NCBI GenBank assembly: GCA_031267855.1
Contig: JAIRYH010000074.1
Location: 1-8,424 of the forward strand
DNA: 8,424 nt
DNA from: Prevotellaceae bacterium
GTDB lineage: Bacteria; Bacteroidota; Bacteroidia; Bacteroidales; UBA932
Direction: 5' to 3'
Under the pieces are notes generated by a model that was not told the origin of the DNA, did no database searches, and was given only the letters and a program-made list of their open reading frames with translations. Positions 1 through 6,322 of the stretch are shown here, piece after piece; position 1 is the first letter of the stretch; every line of letters starts with the position of its first letter. The translations under genes were made by a program, and so were the position numbers.

Positions 1-348
1 TCTTATCAAATCTACTCCGGCCTGACATGCTACAGCGACTACACGGGCAGCAAAACCGGCGTGATCATACCGAAAGCTACAACCGGGCAGACAGTTGGCG
101 ACTGTGGTTGCGATGCTTCGCTTACGAGTTGCGCCGGTCTGTGCCAGCCGTCATGCACTCCTGTTGAAAACCGGTTATGCAGCAACTTACGGTACGGGCA
201 CCGAGTCCTATGGGAGGAGTGCCCGTACGGTGATCACACGATCTGGACACGATCAGTATGCCACACCCGAGCTGCGGAACAGAAGCTTATGACGTACGCC
301 TGCGCGTACGTGGACGAAGGTATGTGTGAGCTATGGACCTGCGACTGA
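1..348 (+). CDS. 3' end of an unrecognised cysteine-rich reading frame (left-truncated)
   Basis: Frame 1 is open from the first base to a TGA at 346-348, giving 115 residues with no start that has to be used, so if real this is the C-terminal part of a longer protein. The peptide is rich in cysteine (more than a dozen, including CGC and CAGLCQPSC clusters) and ends in CELWTCD; I recognise no family. A secreted, disulfide-bonded domain would fit the cysteines, but that is inference. Against coding, the same DNA holds several good inverted repeats (192-201 with 219-228, 292-299 with 304-311, and a nested pair at 80-110), so a structured RNA or decayed sequence is a real alternative. Base composition is less GC-rich than in mfd or rpoN. 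Confidence 0.35.
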   Translation, partial: SYQIYSGLTCYSDYTGSKTGVIIPKATTGQTVGDCGCDASLTSCAGLCQPSCTPVENRLCSNLRYGHRVLWEECPYGDHTIWTRSVCHTRAAEQKLMTYACAYVDEGMCELWTCD

Positions 349-350
349 AA

Positions 351-369
351 CCTTCTACCATATAGAAGG
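351..369 (+). terminator. Hairpin just after the first reading frame
   Basis: CCTTCTA (351-357) pairs perfectly with TAGAAGG (363-369) around a 5-nt loop, starting two bases after the TGA at 346-348. No T-run follows, so it is not a classical intrinsic terminator. It could still be a 3'-end processing or stabilising hairpin. Confidence 0.35.
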
Positions 370-560
370 CAACTAAAAATAACTACTAATCACAGGTGTT
401 TTTACCAAACATCACTTCTGTTGCGCTTCGCACCCCTCAAGGATGCCCAGTGCAACCATGAATAACTAAAAACGTTCTTTAAAAATTGGGAAAACAGGGC
501 AAAAAAGCGGCAATAATTCCTGATTCTTCACAGGTTCTATCTGCATAATTTAAAAATGAG
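370..560. other. AT-rich gap with no gene seen
   Basis: No reading frame, RNA gene or Bacteroidota-type promoter could be supported here on either strand. A weak GTTGC/GCAAC inverted repeat (420-424 with 452-456) is the only structure noted. The stretch ends where the 42-bp array begins. Confidence 0.5.
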
Positions 561-698
561 AAGCCCTCGGGGGCGGTTTTAACACATGTTGAAAGCATGC
601 CGAAGGGCTTCGGGACGGTTGCCCGTGTCCGGGGAAACTGCCAAAACGTCTTATCGGAGCGATGCCTGCACCCGAGCAACGGCCAAAAAGTCGTGTGC

Positions 699-869
699 GG
701 GGGTTGTTAGTGTCCAGGCAAGCAGCAATCCGGTTCGCGCGGGGGTTGTTAGTGTCAAGGCAAGCTGCAATCCGGTTCGCGCGGGGGTTGTTAGTTTCAA
801 GGCAAGCGGTAATCCGGTTCGCGCGGGGGTTGTTAGTGTCAAGGCAAGCGGCAATCCGGTTCGCGCGGG
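699..869 (+). repeat. Array 1, subfamily A: four near-identical 42-bp units
   Basis: Units begin at 699, 741, 783 and 825, each opening with GGGGGTTGTTAGT and closing with CCGGTTCGCGC. They differ at only a few bases. This homogeneity implies recent tandem duplication or gene conversion within the block. The shared GGGTTG anchor keeps it in phase with the flanking units. Confidence 0.9.
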
Positions 870-1079
870 GGTTGCCCAAGCATGTACAACCGCCAAAACA
901 TTTTGCAGGGCGTTTGCCCAAGCATGTACAACCGCCAAAACATTTTGCAGGGCGTTTGCCCAGACATGTACAACCGCCAAAACAGGTTGCAGGACGGTTG
1001 CCCAAGCATGTACAACCGCCAAAACATCCTGCAGGGCGTTTGCCCGGGCATGTACAACCGCCAAAACATCCTGCAGGAC
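870..1079 (+). repeat. Array 1, subfamily B: five 42-bp units
   Basis: Units begin at 870, 912, 954, 996 and 1038. Each has the core CATGTACAACCGCCAAAACA. Unit junctions read GCAGGGCGTTTGCCC or GCAGGACGGTTGCCC; the first can fold as GGGC-GTTT-GCCC. Apart from the anchor, the body is quite different from subfamily A although the period is identical. Confidence 0.9.
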
Positions 1080-1114
1080 GGTTGCCCCGGCCGGGACAAC
1101 GGCCGCGCCAGCCC

Positions 1115-1146
1115 AATCCGTAAATCCGTAAATCTGTAAATCCGTA
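1115..1146 (+). repeat. Octamer tandem repeat (AATCCGTA x4)
   Basis: Four consecutive 8-bp units (1115-1122, 1123-1130, 1131-1138, 1139-1146), the third with T for C. One further copy and a degenerate one occur at 1229-1244, next to the mfd promoter. The same octamer in reverse complement forms the array at 6238-6272. Confidence 0.85.
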
Positions 1147-1185
1147 AATTGTTCCCACGAAGCGCCAAAGTCCCTTCATGCACCC

Positions 1186-1220
1186 TTAATTCCTAATTCT
1201 TAATTCCTAATTCTTAATTC
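1186..1220 (+). repeat. Heptamer tandem repeat (YTAATTC x5) upstream of mfd
   Basis: Five 7-bp units alternate TTAATTC and CTAATTC, so the true unit may be 14 bp. The array stops two bases before the -33 element of the mfd promoter. The same heptamer precedes rpoN at 4782-4816. Confidence 0.9.
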
Positions 1221-1222
1221 AA

Positions 1223-1254
1223 TTTGTCAATCCGTAAATCTTTAAATAACTTTG
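1223..1254 (+). promoter_or_regulatory. Bacteroidota-type -33/-7 promoter of mfd
   Basis: TTTG at 1223-1226 and TAACTTTG at 1247-1254 are separated by 20 bp, matching the -33 TTTG and -7 TAnnTTTG consensus of the primary sigma factor in Bacteroides. The predicted transcription start, near 1259, lies only about 7 nt before the ATG at 1266, so the mfd mRNA would be almost leaderless. Octamer-like copies (1229-1244) fill the spacer. Confidence 0.75.
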
Positions 1255-1265
1255 CAGCCTTAAAA

Positions 1266-4200
1266 ATGGATGCACAAACATTAGTCGGTCAATTTGCCGC
1301 ACAGGAAGCCTGCCGGCAACTGCATGCGCACGTCGCTGCGAATGACGGCGGCGTCATATCCGTGCGCGGGCTGCACGGGTCGGCGCGGACGCTGGCGGCG
1401 GCAGCCCTTTTTTCCGCCGGTACGCGGAACACGGTGGACGGCGCACGGAATACAGCGCCGGCCGGCGCCCCTCCGTGTACCGTGCACCGGACACCGGACA
1501 CCGTTTTATATGTGGCGCCCGACCGCGATGCCGCCGAATACCGCTGCCACGACCTCTGCCTGTGGTGCGACCCCGACCGGGTTTTTTTCCTGCCCTCCTC
1601 GTTCAGGCGCAGTATCGAATACGGCCAGCCCGACGCGTCGAACCGGGTGTTGCGCACCGCCGCGCTGAATGCCCTGCGCCACCGCGGGCAGTGCATGGTG
1701 GTGACCTTTCCCGAAGCGCTGGCTGAGCTGGTTGTTTCGCGTGAAGAGATGGCGCGGCGCCTGCTGCCGCTGCACGCCGGCGAGCGCATTTCCATGGATT
1801 TCCTTTGCGATACGTTGCTGTCCTGCGGCTTCAGCCGGGTTGATTTTGTGACGGAGCCGGGGCAGTATGCCGTGCGCGGAAGCATTATCGACGTTTTCTC
1901 CTTTGCCGGCAACCTCCCCTGCCGCATCGACTTTTTCGGCAACGAGGTGGAGAGTATCCGCACGTTCGGCGTCAACACGCAGCTGTCGGAGCAGCTGCTG
2001 CCGGAGATGGAGATTATTGCGGATGTACGGGAGGCCGCCGGCGATGCCGGACAGGCGACGCTGTTTGAATTTGCGGGGCCGGCAACCGTGTGGGTGGAAG
2101 AATGGAAGTATACGCTCGGCGTGCTGGAGCGGCTGTGGGAAAAGGAAGCGCTGCGCGGCCGCCTGATGTCGCCGGAAACGTTGCGGACGGCGGCGGGCGA
2201 CGGGCCGCTGACGGCGGGAAAGGAATCAATGGTCGTCTTCACCGCCGGGGCGGAACACGGTGCACCGCGCACCGCCGGCCGTGCGCCGCTGACCGTGCGC
2301 CGGCTGTCTTTCGGCACGTCGCCGCAGCCGGCGTTCAACAAGAACTTCGAACTGCTCGCCGCCGACATCACCGCACACGCCGAACAGGGCTACCGGACGT
2401 TTATTTTCTCCGAAAACAGTTCGCAGGCAACGCGGCTGCAGTCCATTTTCTCGTCCATCACGAAAGAGCCGGTACCGTTTGAATTTGTTTCCCTGACGCC
2501 CCACGAGGGATTTATCGACCATACGCTGCGCTGCTGCTGGTATACCGACCACCAGCTGTTTGAGCGCTATCACCGGGCACCGCTGCGGCGCGCCGTGGAG
2601 AAGAGCGAGCGGCTGACGTGGCAGGAATTTTCCGGCATGCAGGCGGGCGATTATATCGTGCATGTCGACCATGGCATAGGCGTGTTCGGCGGACTGGTCA
2701 AGATCAATGTGGACGGGAAGATCCAGGAGGCCGTGCGGCTGATTTACCGCGACAACGATATCCTGTTTGTCAACATCCACGGCCTGCACCGCATTGCAAA
2801 GTACAAAAGCAGGGACAGCGAGCCGCCGAAGATAAACAAGCTCGGCAGCGCCGTATGGCAGAACATGACGCAGTCGGCAAAGCGCAGGGTGAAGGATATT
2901 GCCCGCGAACTTATCGTGCTCTATGCCCGGCGCAAAAACACCAGGGGCTTTGCCTTCGCCGCCGACAGCTATATGCAGCACGAGCTGGAGGCGTCGTTTG
3001 TTTATGAAGACACGCCCGACCAGCTCAAGGCCACGGAGGACGTGAAAGCCGACATGGAGCGCCCCTGCCCGATGGACCGGCTCATCTGCGGCGACGTCGG
3101 CTTCGGGAAAACGGAAGTGGCCGTCCGTGCGGCATTCAAGGCCGCTGCCGACGGCAAGCAGGTCGCCGTGCTGGTGCCCACAACGATTCTGGCGCTGCAG
3201 CATTATAAGACATTCTCTGCCCGGCTGGCCGGCTTCCCGGTAACGGTGGATTACGTGTCGCGCCTGCGTGCTGCCGGACAGGTGAAGAAAACACTGGAGG
3301 CGCTGGAGCAGGGACAGGTCGATATTGTTATCGGGACGCACAGGCTGCTGGGAAAGGATGTGCGGTTCAAAGACCTCGGGCTGCTGGTGGTCGACGAAGA
3401 GCAGAAGTTCGGCGTGGCGGCAAAAGAGAAGCTGCGCCGGCTGAAGCTTCATGTCGACACGCTCGCCATGACCGCCACGCCTATTCCGCGCACGCTGCAG
3501 TTTTCACTGATGGGCGCGCGCGACCTGTCGCTCATCCACACGCCCCCGCCCAACCGCCACCCGATTGCGACGGAAGTGCACCCGTTTCACGAGCGCATTA
3601 TCCGCGACGCCATCCGCTGCGAAGTGCAGCGCGGCGGACAGGTGTTTTTCGTGCACAACCGCGTGCAGGACATACAGGCCATGGCCGACACCGTGCGCCG
3701 CATTTGCCCGGAGGCGTCCGTCGGCGTCGGGCACGGGCAGATGCCGCCCGAAGAGCTGGAAAAAGTAATACTGGAATTTATGAGCGGCGACTTCGACGTA
3801 CTGCTCTGCACAACGATTATCGAAAACGGACTGGACATACCGAATGCCAATACGATTATCGTGAACGGCGCGCAGAATTTCGGGTTGAGCGACCTGCACC
3901 AGCTGCGCGGCAGGGTGGGACGCTCCAACCGGAAAGCATTCTGCTACCTGCTCGCGCCGCCGCCGGCAGCCCTGACCGACGACGCCCGCCGCCGCCTGAA
4001 CGCCATTGAAACCTTTTCGGAACTGGGCAGCGGCTTCAATATCGCCATGCAGGATCTGGACATCCGCGGCGCCGGCAATATCCTGGGCGGCGAGCAAAGC
4101 GGCTTCATCGCCGACATCGGCTTTGAAACCTACCGGAAAATCCTGGATGAAGCGCTGGCAGAACTGAACAGCGAACTGCCGGCTGACGGCGCCGGCAACG

Positions 4201-4679
4201 AGGCCGGCAGCCCGGCGTCCGCCGCCATGGAAGTTGCCGACTGCGCCATAGATACCGACATGGAGATACTCATCCCCGACAGCTATGTCGGCAATGCTAC
4301 CGAAAAGCTGCGCCTCTACAAGGAACTGGACAATATTACCGACGAGCCGCAACTGCAAAAAATGATCGCCGAACTGACCGACCGCTTCGGCGCCCTGCCG
4401 CCCGAAGTGGAGCAGCTGTGCAACATCGTCCGGCTGCGGCGCACGGCAATGTCGCTGGGGTTTGAAAAAATAACGCTCAAGAACAGGCTGATGGTGGCCT
4501 GTTTCGTGAGCAACCAGCTGTCGCATTATTACCGCTCGCCGCTATTCGCCCGTATATTGGGATATATCCAGGAGCATCCCAAAACCTTTACCGTAAAAGA
4601 ACAGCACCATAAACTGTTTCTGACGGTCAAAAACGTCCCCACCGTCCACCGCGCCATTGAGGTGCTAAAAGACTTTTAG
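1266..4679 (+). CDS. mfd: Transcription-repair coupling factor Mfd
   Basis: Mfd is a cytoplasmic DNA translocase that pushes stalled RNA polymerase off DNA and recruits UvrA to start transcription-coupled nucleotide excision repair. The 1137-residue product is close to the family's usual length (about 1150). An N-terminal UvrB-like region (about 1-350) is followed by the RNA polymerase-interacting domain (about 455-520, with GDYIVHVDHGIGVF at 461-474). The RecG-like motor carries Walker A GDVGFGKT (609-616), DEEQ (710-713), TATPIPRT (736-743), TIIENGLDIPNANT (850-863) and QLRGRVGRS (879-887); a C-terminal regulatory domain follows. The start is ATG 1266; the frame extends up to a TTG at 1224, but that overlaps the promoter. 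No Shine-Dalgarno is seen. Odd points: residues about 52-80 and 329-347 are encoded by degenerate heptad repeats, and the stop lies in a 15-bp repeat. Confidence 0.97.
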   Translation: MDAQTLVGQFAAQEACRQLHAHVAANDGGVISVRGLHGSARTLAAAALFSAGTRNTVDGARNTAPAGAPPCTVHRTPDTVLYVAPDRDAAEYRCHDLCLWCDPDRVFFLPSSFRRSIEYGQPDASNRVLRTAALNALRHRGQCMVVTFPEALAELVVSREEMARRLLPLHAGERISMDFLCDTLLSCGFSRVDFVTEPGQYAVRGSIIDVFSFAGNLPCRIDFFGNEVESIRTFGVNTQLSEQLLPEMEIIADVREAAGDAGQATLFEFAGPATVWVEEWKYTLGVLERLWEKEALRGRLMSPETLRTAAGDGPLTAGKESMVVFTAGAEHGAPRTAGRAPLTVRRLSFGTSPQPAFNKNFELLAADITAHAEQGYRTFIFSENSSQATRLQSIFSSITKEPVPFEFVSLTPHEGFIDHTLRCCWYTDHQLFERYHRAPLRRAVEKSERLTWQEFSGMQAGDYIVHVDHGIGVFGGLVKINVDGKIQEAVRLIYRDNDILFVNIHGLHRIAKYKSRDSEPPKINKLGSAVWQNMTQSAKRRVKDIARELIVLYARRKNTRGFAFAADSYMQHELEASFVYEDTPDQLKATEDVKADMERPCPMDRLICGDVGFGKTEVAVRAAFKAAADGKQVAVLVPTTILALQHYKTFSARLAGFPVTVDYVSRLRAAGQVKKTLEALEQGQVDIVIGTHRLLGKDVRFKDLGLLVVDEEQKFGVAAKEKLRRLKLHVDTLAMTATPIPRTLQFSLMGARDLSLIHTPPPNRHPIATEVHPFHERIIRDAIRCEVQRGGQVFFVHNRVQDIQAMADTVRRICPEASVGVGHGQMPPEELEKVILEFMSGDFDVLLCTTIIENGLDIPNANTIIVNGAQNFGLSDLHQLRGRVGRSNRKAFCYLLAPPPAALTDDARRRLNAIETFSELGSGFNIAMQDLDIRGAGNILGGEQSGFIADIGFETYRKILDEALAELNSELPADGAGNEAGSPASAAMEVADCAIDTDMEILIPDSYVGNATEKLRLYKELDNITDEPQLQKMIAELTDRFGALPPEVEQLCNIVRLRRTAMSLGFEKITLKNRLMVACFVSNQLSHYYRSPLFARILGYIQEHPKTFTVKEQHHKLFLTVKNVPTVHRAIEVLKDF
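1423..1507 (+). repeat. Inverted pair of heptad arrays around a palindrome, inside mfd
   Basis: Left arm: 7-bp units CGCGGAA, CACGGTG, GACGGCG, CACGGAA (1423-1450). Right arm: CCGTGTA, CCGTGCA, CCGGACA, CCGGACA, CCGTTTT (1473-1507), which is approximately the reverse complement of the left arm. Between them is a perfect 14-bp palindrome, GCGCCGGCCGGCGC (1455-1468). The segment encodes residues about 53-80 of Mfd, where conserved Mfd proteins go almost directly from the AALF helix to the next strand (VAPD), so it reads as an in-frame insertion. Confidence 0.6.
2251..2306 (+). repeat. Second degenerate heptad array inside mfd (CCGTGCR-like x8)
   Basis: Eight consecutive 7-bp units run CGGAACA, CGGTGCA, CCGCGCA, CCGCCGG, CCGTGCG, CCGCTGA, CCGTGCG, CCGGCTG. 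All begin CCG or CGG. CCGTGCA/CCGTGCG is the heptad also seen at 1480-1486. It encodes residues about 329-347, a poorly conserved basic linker between the N-terminal domains. Confidence 0.5.
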
Positions 4680-4707
4680 AATATAGACTTTCAGAATATA
4701 GACTTTC
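4678..4707 (+). repeat. 15-bp direct repeat overlapping the mfd stop codon
   Basis: Two perfect copies of AGAATATAGACTTTC (4678-4692 and 4693-4707). A third partial copy, GACTTTT at 4671-4677, lies within the last codons. The TAG stop of mfd (4677-4679) therefore sits in the repeat, and the C-terminal KDF is encoded by repeat-like sequence. Confidence 0.8.
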
Positions 4708-4756
4708 ACCCTCGTCGAACATCCGCCGCACGTTCGACGAACATCTAGTTGAAAGT
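4702..4756 (+). terminator. Nested hairpin downstream of mfd
   Basis: TCGTCGAAC (4712-4720) pairs perfectly with GTTCGACGA (4732-4740) around an 11-nt loop. An outer stem, ACTTTCA (4702-4708) with TGAAAGT (4750-4756), can close it. No T-tract follows, so this may be a factor-dependent or processing end rather than an intrinsic terminator. It separates mfd from the rpoN promoter. Confidence 0.5.
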
Positions 4757-4781
4757 TGCGGCAAGCGTGTCATGGCGACAG

Positions 4782-4823
4782 CCAATTCCTAATTCCTAAT
4801 TCCTAATTCTTAATTCTTATTTG
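4782..4823 (+). repeat. Heptamer tandem repeat (YTAATTC) abutting the rpoN promoter
   Basis: Units CCAATTC, CTAATTC x3 and TTAATTC (4782-4816), then a degenerate TTATTTG (4817-4823), directly join the -7 element. The position expected for the -33 box is thus made of repeat DNA, and no TTTG is found there. This is the same heptamer as upstream of mfd. Confidence 0.88.
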
Positions 4824-4831
4824 TATCTTTG
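4824..4831 (+). promoter_or_regulatory. -7 element of the rpoN promoter
   Basis: TATCTTTG matches TAnnTTTG exactly and is followed by CAGC, as at mfd. The rpoN ATG at 4839 is only 7 nt beyond the element, so the transcript should start at or within a few bases of the start codon. No good -33 box is seen. Confidence 0.65.
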
Positions 4832-4838
4832 CAGCGTT

Positions 4839-6230
4839 ATGCTCAAACAAACGCTTCAACAAAAGTTACAGCAGAAGCTGTCGCCGCTGCAGATACAAAC
4901 AATCAGGCTGGTTACATTGCCCGTCATGCAGTTTGAGCAGCGGGTGAAAGAAGAGCTGGAAGAAAATCCCGCCCTCGACGAAACCGACGACGAAACCGAC
5001 GAAATCAACACGTCCGGCATCGTGCCGCCCGCCGACGATACGCCGGCATACAAGCTCTATACAAGCCGGCCGGCGCCGGCCGCAAAGCCGGAATTTCCGA
5101 CCCTGCAGGTCAGGGAAAATTTCCGCCAGCAACTGGAAACACAATTAAGTTTTAACGGACTGGACGACCGCGAACGCGCCCTCGCCTCGTTCCTCATCGG
5201 CAGCCTCGACGACGACGGCTACCTGCGCAGCGACCTGTCGTCGGTGGCAGACGATATTGCGTTCCGCCTGGGCGTGGAAACCACCGGACAGGAACTGGAA
5301 AAACTGCTGTCGCTCATCCAGGACTGCGAACCGCCGGGGACCGGGGCGCGCAATCTGCGGGAGTGCTTATTGATTCAATTGCGCCGCCGCGACGTGCAAA
5401 CGGACGCGCAGCGCCTCGCCGGGCAGGTTCTGGAACATTGCTTTGACGACTTTGTCAAAAAACATTACGATAAAATACAGTCCCGATTGTCGGTCGGCAA
5501 AGCGGCGCTGAAAGCGGCTGTGGAGGAAATCATCAAACTGAATCCGCGCCCGGCGGGCAGCAGCAGCGATTCCTTTAACGAGCAGGCGCGCCAGATTGTG
5601 CCCGATTTCCTGCTCGAACCGAATGACGGCGAACTGCAGCTTTCGCTGCTGCGCGGTAACGTCCCCGCCCTGAAACTGAACAGACGCTACATGCAAATGA
5701 TCGACGGCAAAACCGCCGCCACTGCCGAAGAGCGCGCCGCCGCAGCATTTGTCAAACAAAAAATGGAAGCGGCGGCACGCTTTATCGAGGCGATCAAACA
5801 ACGGCAGCAGACCTTGCTGAAAACCATGCAGGCAATCATTGACTACCAGCACGACTACTTCGCCGACGGCGACGAAACCAAGCTGCGCCCGATGGTGCTG
5901 AAACATATTGCCGCCGTCACGGGCTATGACATTTCAACCGTTTCGCGTGTGGTGAGCAGCAAATTTATTCAAACGCATTTCGGTATATTTCCGCTGAAAT
6001 ACTTTTTCTCGGAAGGCGTGAAAACCGCCTCCGGCACGGAAGTCTCGACGCATGAAATGAAAAATATACTGCAGGAAAGCATCGCCGGCGAAGATAAAAA
6101 ACAACCGCTGGCCGACCGGGAACTGATGGCCGTGCTGAAACAGCGCGGCTATGCTATAGAACGCCGCACGGTGGCAAAGTACCGTGAACAGTTAAACATT
6201 CCCGTAGCCCGGCTGCGAAAAGAACTGTAA
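4839..6230 (+). CDS. rpoN: RNA polymerase sigma-54 factor RpoN
   Basis: Sigma-54 directs RNA polymerase to -24/-12 promoters that open only when an AAA+ enhancer-binding protein is active; no such activator lies in this window. The 463-residue product has the usual order: a glutamine-rich region I that inhibits isomerisation (about 1-48, MLKQTLQQKLQQKLSPLQIQ), an acidic linker (LDETDDETDE, about 47-56, from a 12-bp DNA repeat), the core-binding domain (about 90-290, with GSLDDDGYL at 121-129 and EPPGTGARNLRECL at 164-177), a DNA-binding helix-turn-helix region (about 351-385, HIAAVTGYDISTVSRVV) and a C-terminal RpoN box ERRTVAKYRE (441-450) that reads the -24 element. I chose ATG 4839; the frame opens at a TTG at 4821, but that lies in the promoter. 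The gene appears to be transcribed from its own promoter. Confidence 0.96.
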   Translation: MLKQTLQQKLQQKLSPLQIQTIRLVTLPVMQFEQRVKEELEENPALDETDDETDEINTSGIVPPADDTPAYKLYTSRPAPAAKPEFPTLQVRENFRQQLETQLSFNGLDDRERALASFLIGSLDDDGYLRSDLSSVADDIAFRLGVETTGQELEKLLSLIQDCEPPGTGARNLRECLLIQLRRRDVQTDAQRLAGQVLEHCFDDFVKKHYDKIQSRLSVGKAALKAAVEEIIKLNPRPAGSSSDSFNEQARQIVPDFLLEPNDGELQLSLLRGNVPALKLNRRYMQMIDGKTAATAEERAAAAFVKQKMEAAARFIEAIKQRQQTLLKTMQAIIDYQHDYFADGDETKLRPMVLKHIAAVTGYDISTVSRVVSSKFIQTHFGIFPLKYFFSEGVKTASGTEVSTHEMKNILQESIAGEDKKQPLADRELMAVLKQRGYAIERRTVAKYREQLNIPVARLRKEL

Positions 6231-6237
6231 AGTATAA

Positions 6238-6272
6238 TTTACAGATCTATGGATTTACAGATTTACAGATTT
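6238..6272 (-). repeat. Octamer tandem repeat (TTTACAGA) between rpoN and upp
   Basis: TTTACAGA at 6238-6245, a variant TCTATGGA at 6246-6253, then TTTACAGA at 6254-6261 and 6262-6269, plus TTT. The unit is the reverse complement of TCTGTAAA, the octamer of the array at 1115-1146, so this is the same family inverted. The array ends in CAGATTTG (6266-6273), one base off a -7 element, so it might act as a weak upp promoter. Confidence 0.8.
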
Positions 6273-6287
6273 GGCTGGCGCATCGGG

Positions 6288-6322
6288 AACTCATAATTCA
6301 TAACTCATAACTCATAACTCAT
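6288..6322 (+). repeat. Heptamer tandem repeat (AACTCAT x5) running into the upp start codon
   Basis: Units AACTCAT, AATTCAT and AACTCAT x3. The last two bases of the final unit are the AT of the upp ATG (6321-6323). Copy-number change would alter the leader length and anything upstream, but would leave the start codon intact. Confidence 0.88.

Larger units (their letters stand above)
561..1110 (-). repeat. 42-bp tandem array 1 (about 13 units, mosaic)
   Basis: A CGGTT-like anchor recurs at 574, 616, about 659, 701, 743, 785, 827, 869, 911, 953, 995, 1037 and 1079, which is a 42-bp period with one 43-bp step. The first two units (about 561-630) match the reverse complement of the units at 7956-8165, so I give the array the minus strand relative to that array. 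They include the palindromic core CCGAAGGGCTTCGG at 600-613. The middle consists of two internally homogeneous subfamilies (699-869 and 870-1079). The last unit (1080-1110) is degenerate and carries two CGGCCG palindromes (1088-1093 and 1100-1105). Because 42 is a multiple of three, several frames stay open on both strands, but none has codon or start support. I regard it as a non-coding minisatellite. Confidence 0.9.

Noticed and set aside
187..232. Group II intron domain V or other catalytic RNA motif
   Set aside because: The hairpin at 192-228 superficially recalls domain V (CGTACGG) but lacks the catalytic triad arrangement and the two-base bulge, and no reverse transcriptase is present.
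561..1110. CRISPR array
   Set aside because: The units are contiguous and nearly identical throughout with no unique spacers, no cas genes are nearby, and the period is unchanged where the sequence changes.
550..1183. Long overlapping open frames through array 1 on both strands (for example 586-1131 plus and 550-1179 minus)
   Set aside because: A 42-bp period preserves every frame that happens to lack stops, so open frames arise automatically. None has a recognised domain, a supported start or a promoter, and the peptides are only translations of the repeat.
1224..1265. TTG start for mfd at 1224 (and similarly 4821 for rpoN)
   Set aside because: Both upstream starts overlap the promoter -33 or -7 elements, and the added residues are not family sequence. 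ATG codons at 1266 and 4839 fit better.
2226..4526. Long minus-strand frames opposite mfd (2226-3452 and 3504-4526)
   Set aside because: They are antisense shadows of a clearly conserved gene with GC-rich third positions and show no family features.
6266..6273. Promoter for upp at CAGATTTG
   Set aside because: One mismatch to TAnnTTTG at the important first position and no -33 box. It is part of an octamer repeat, so it is only mentioned as a weak possibility.
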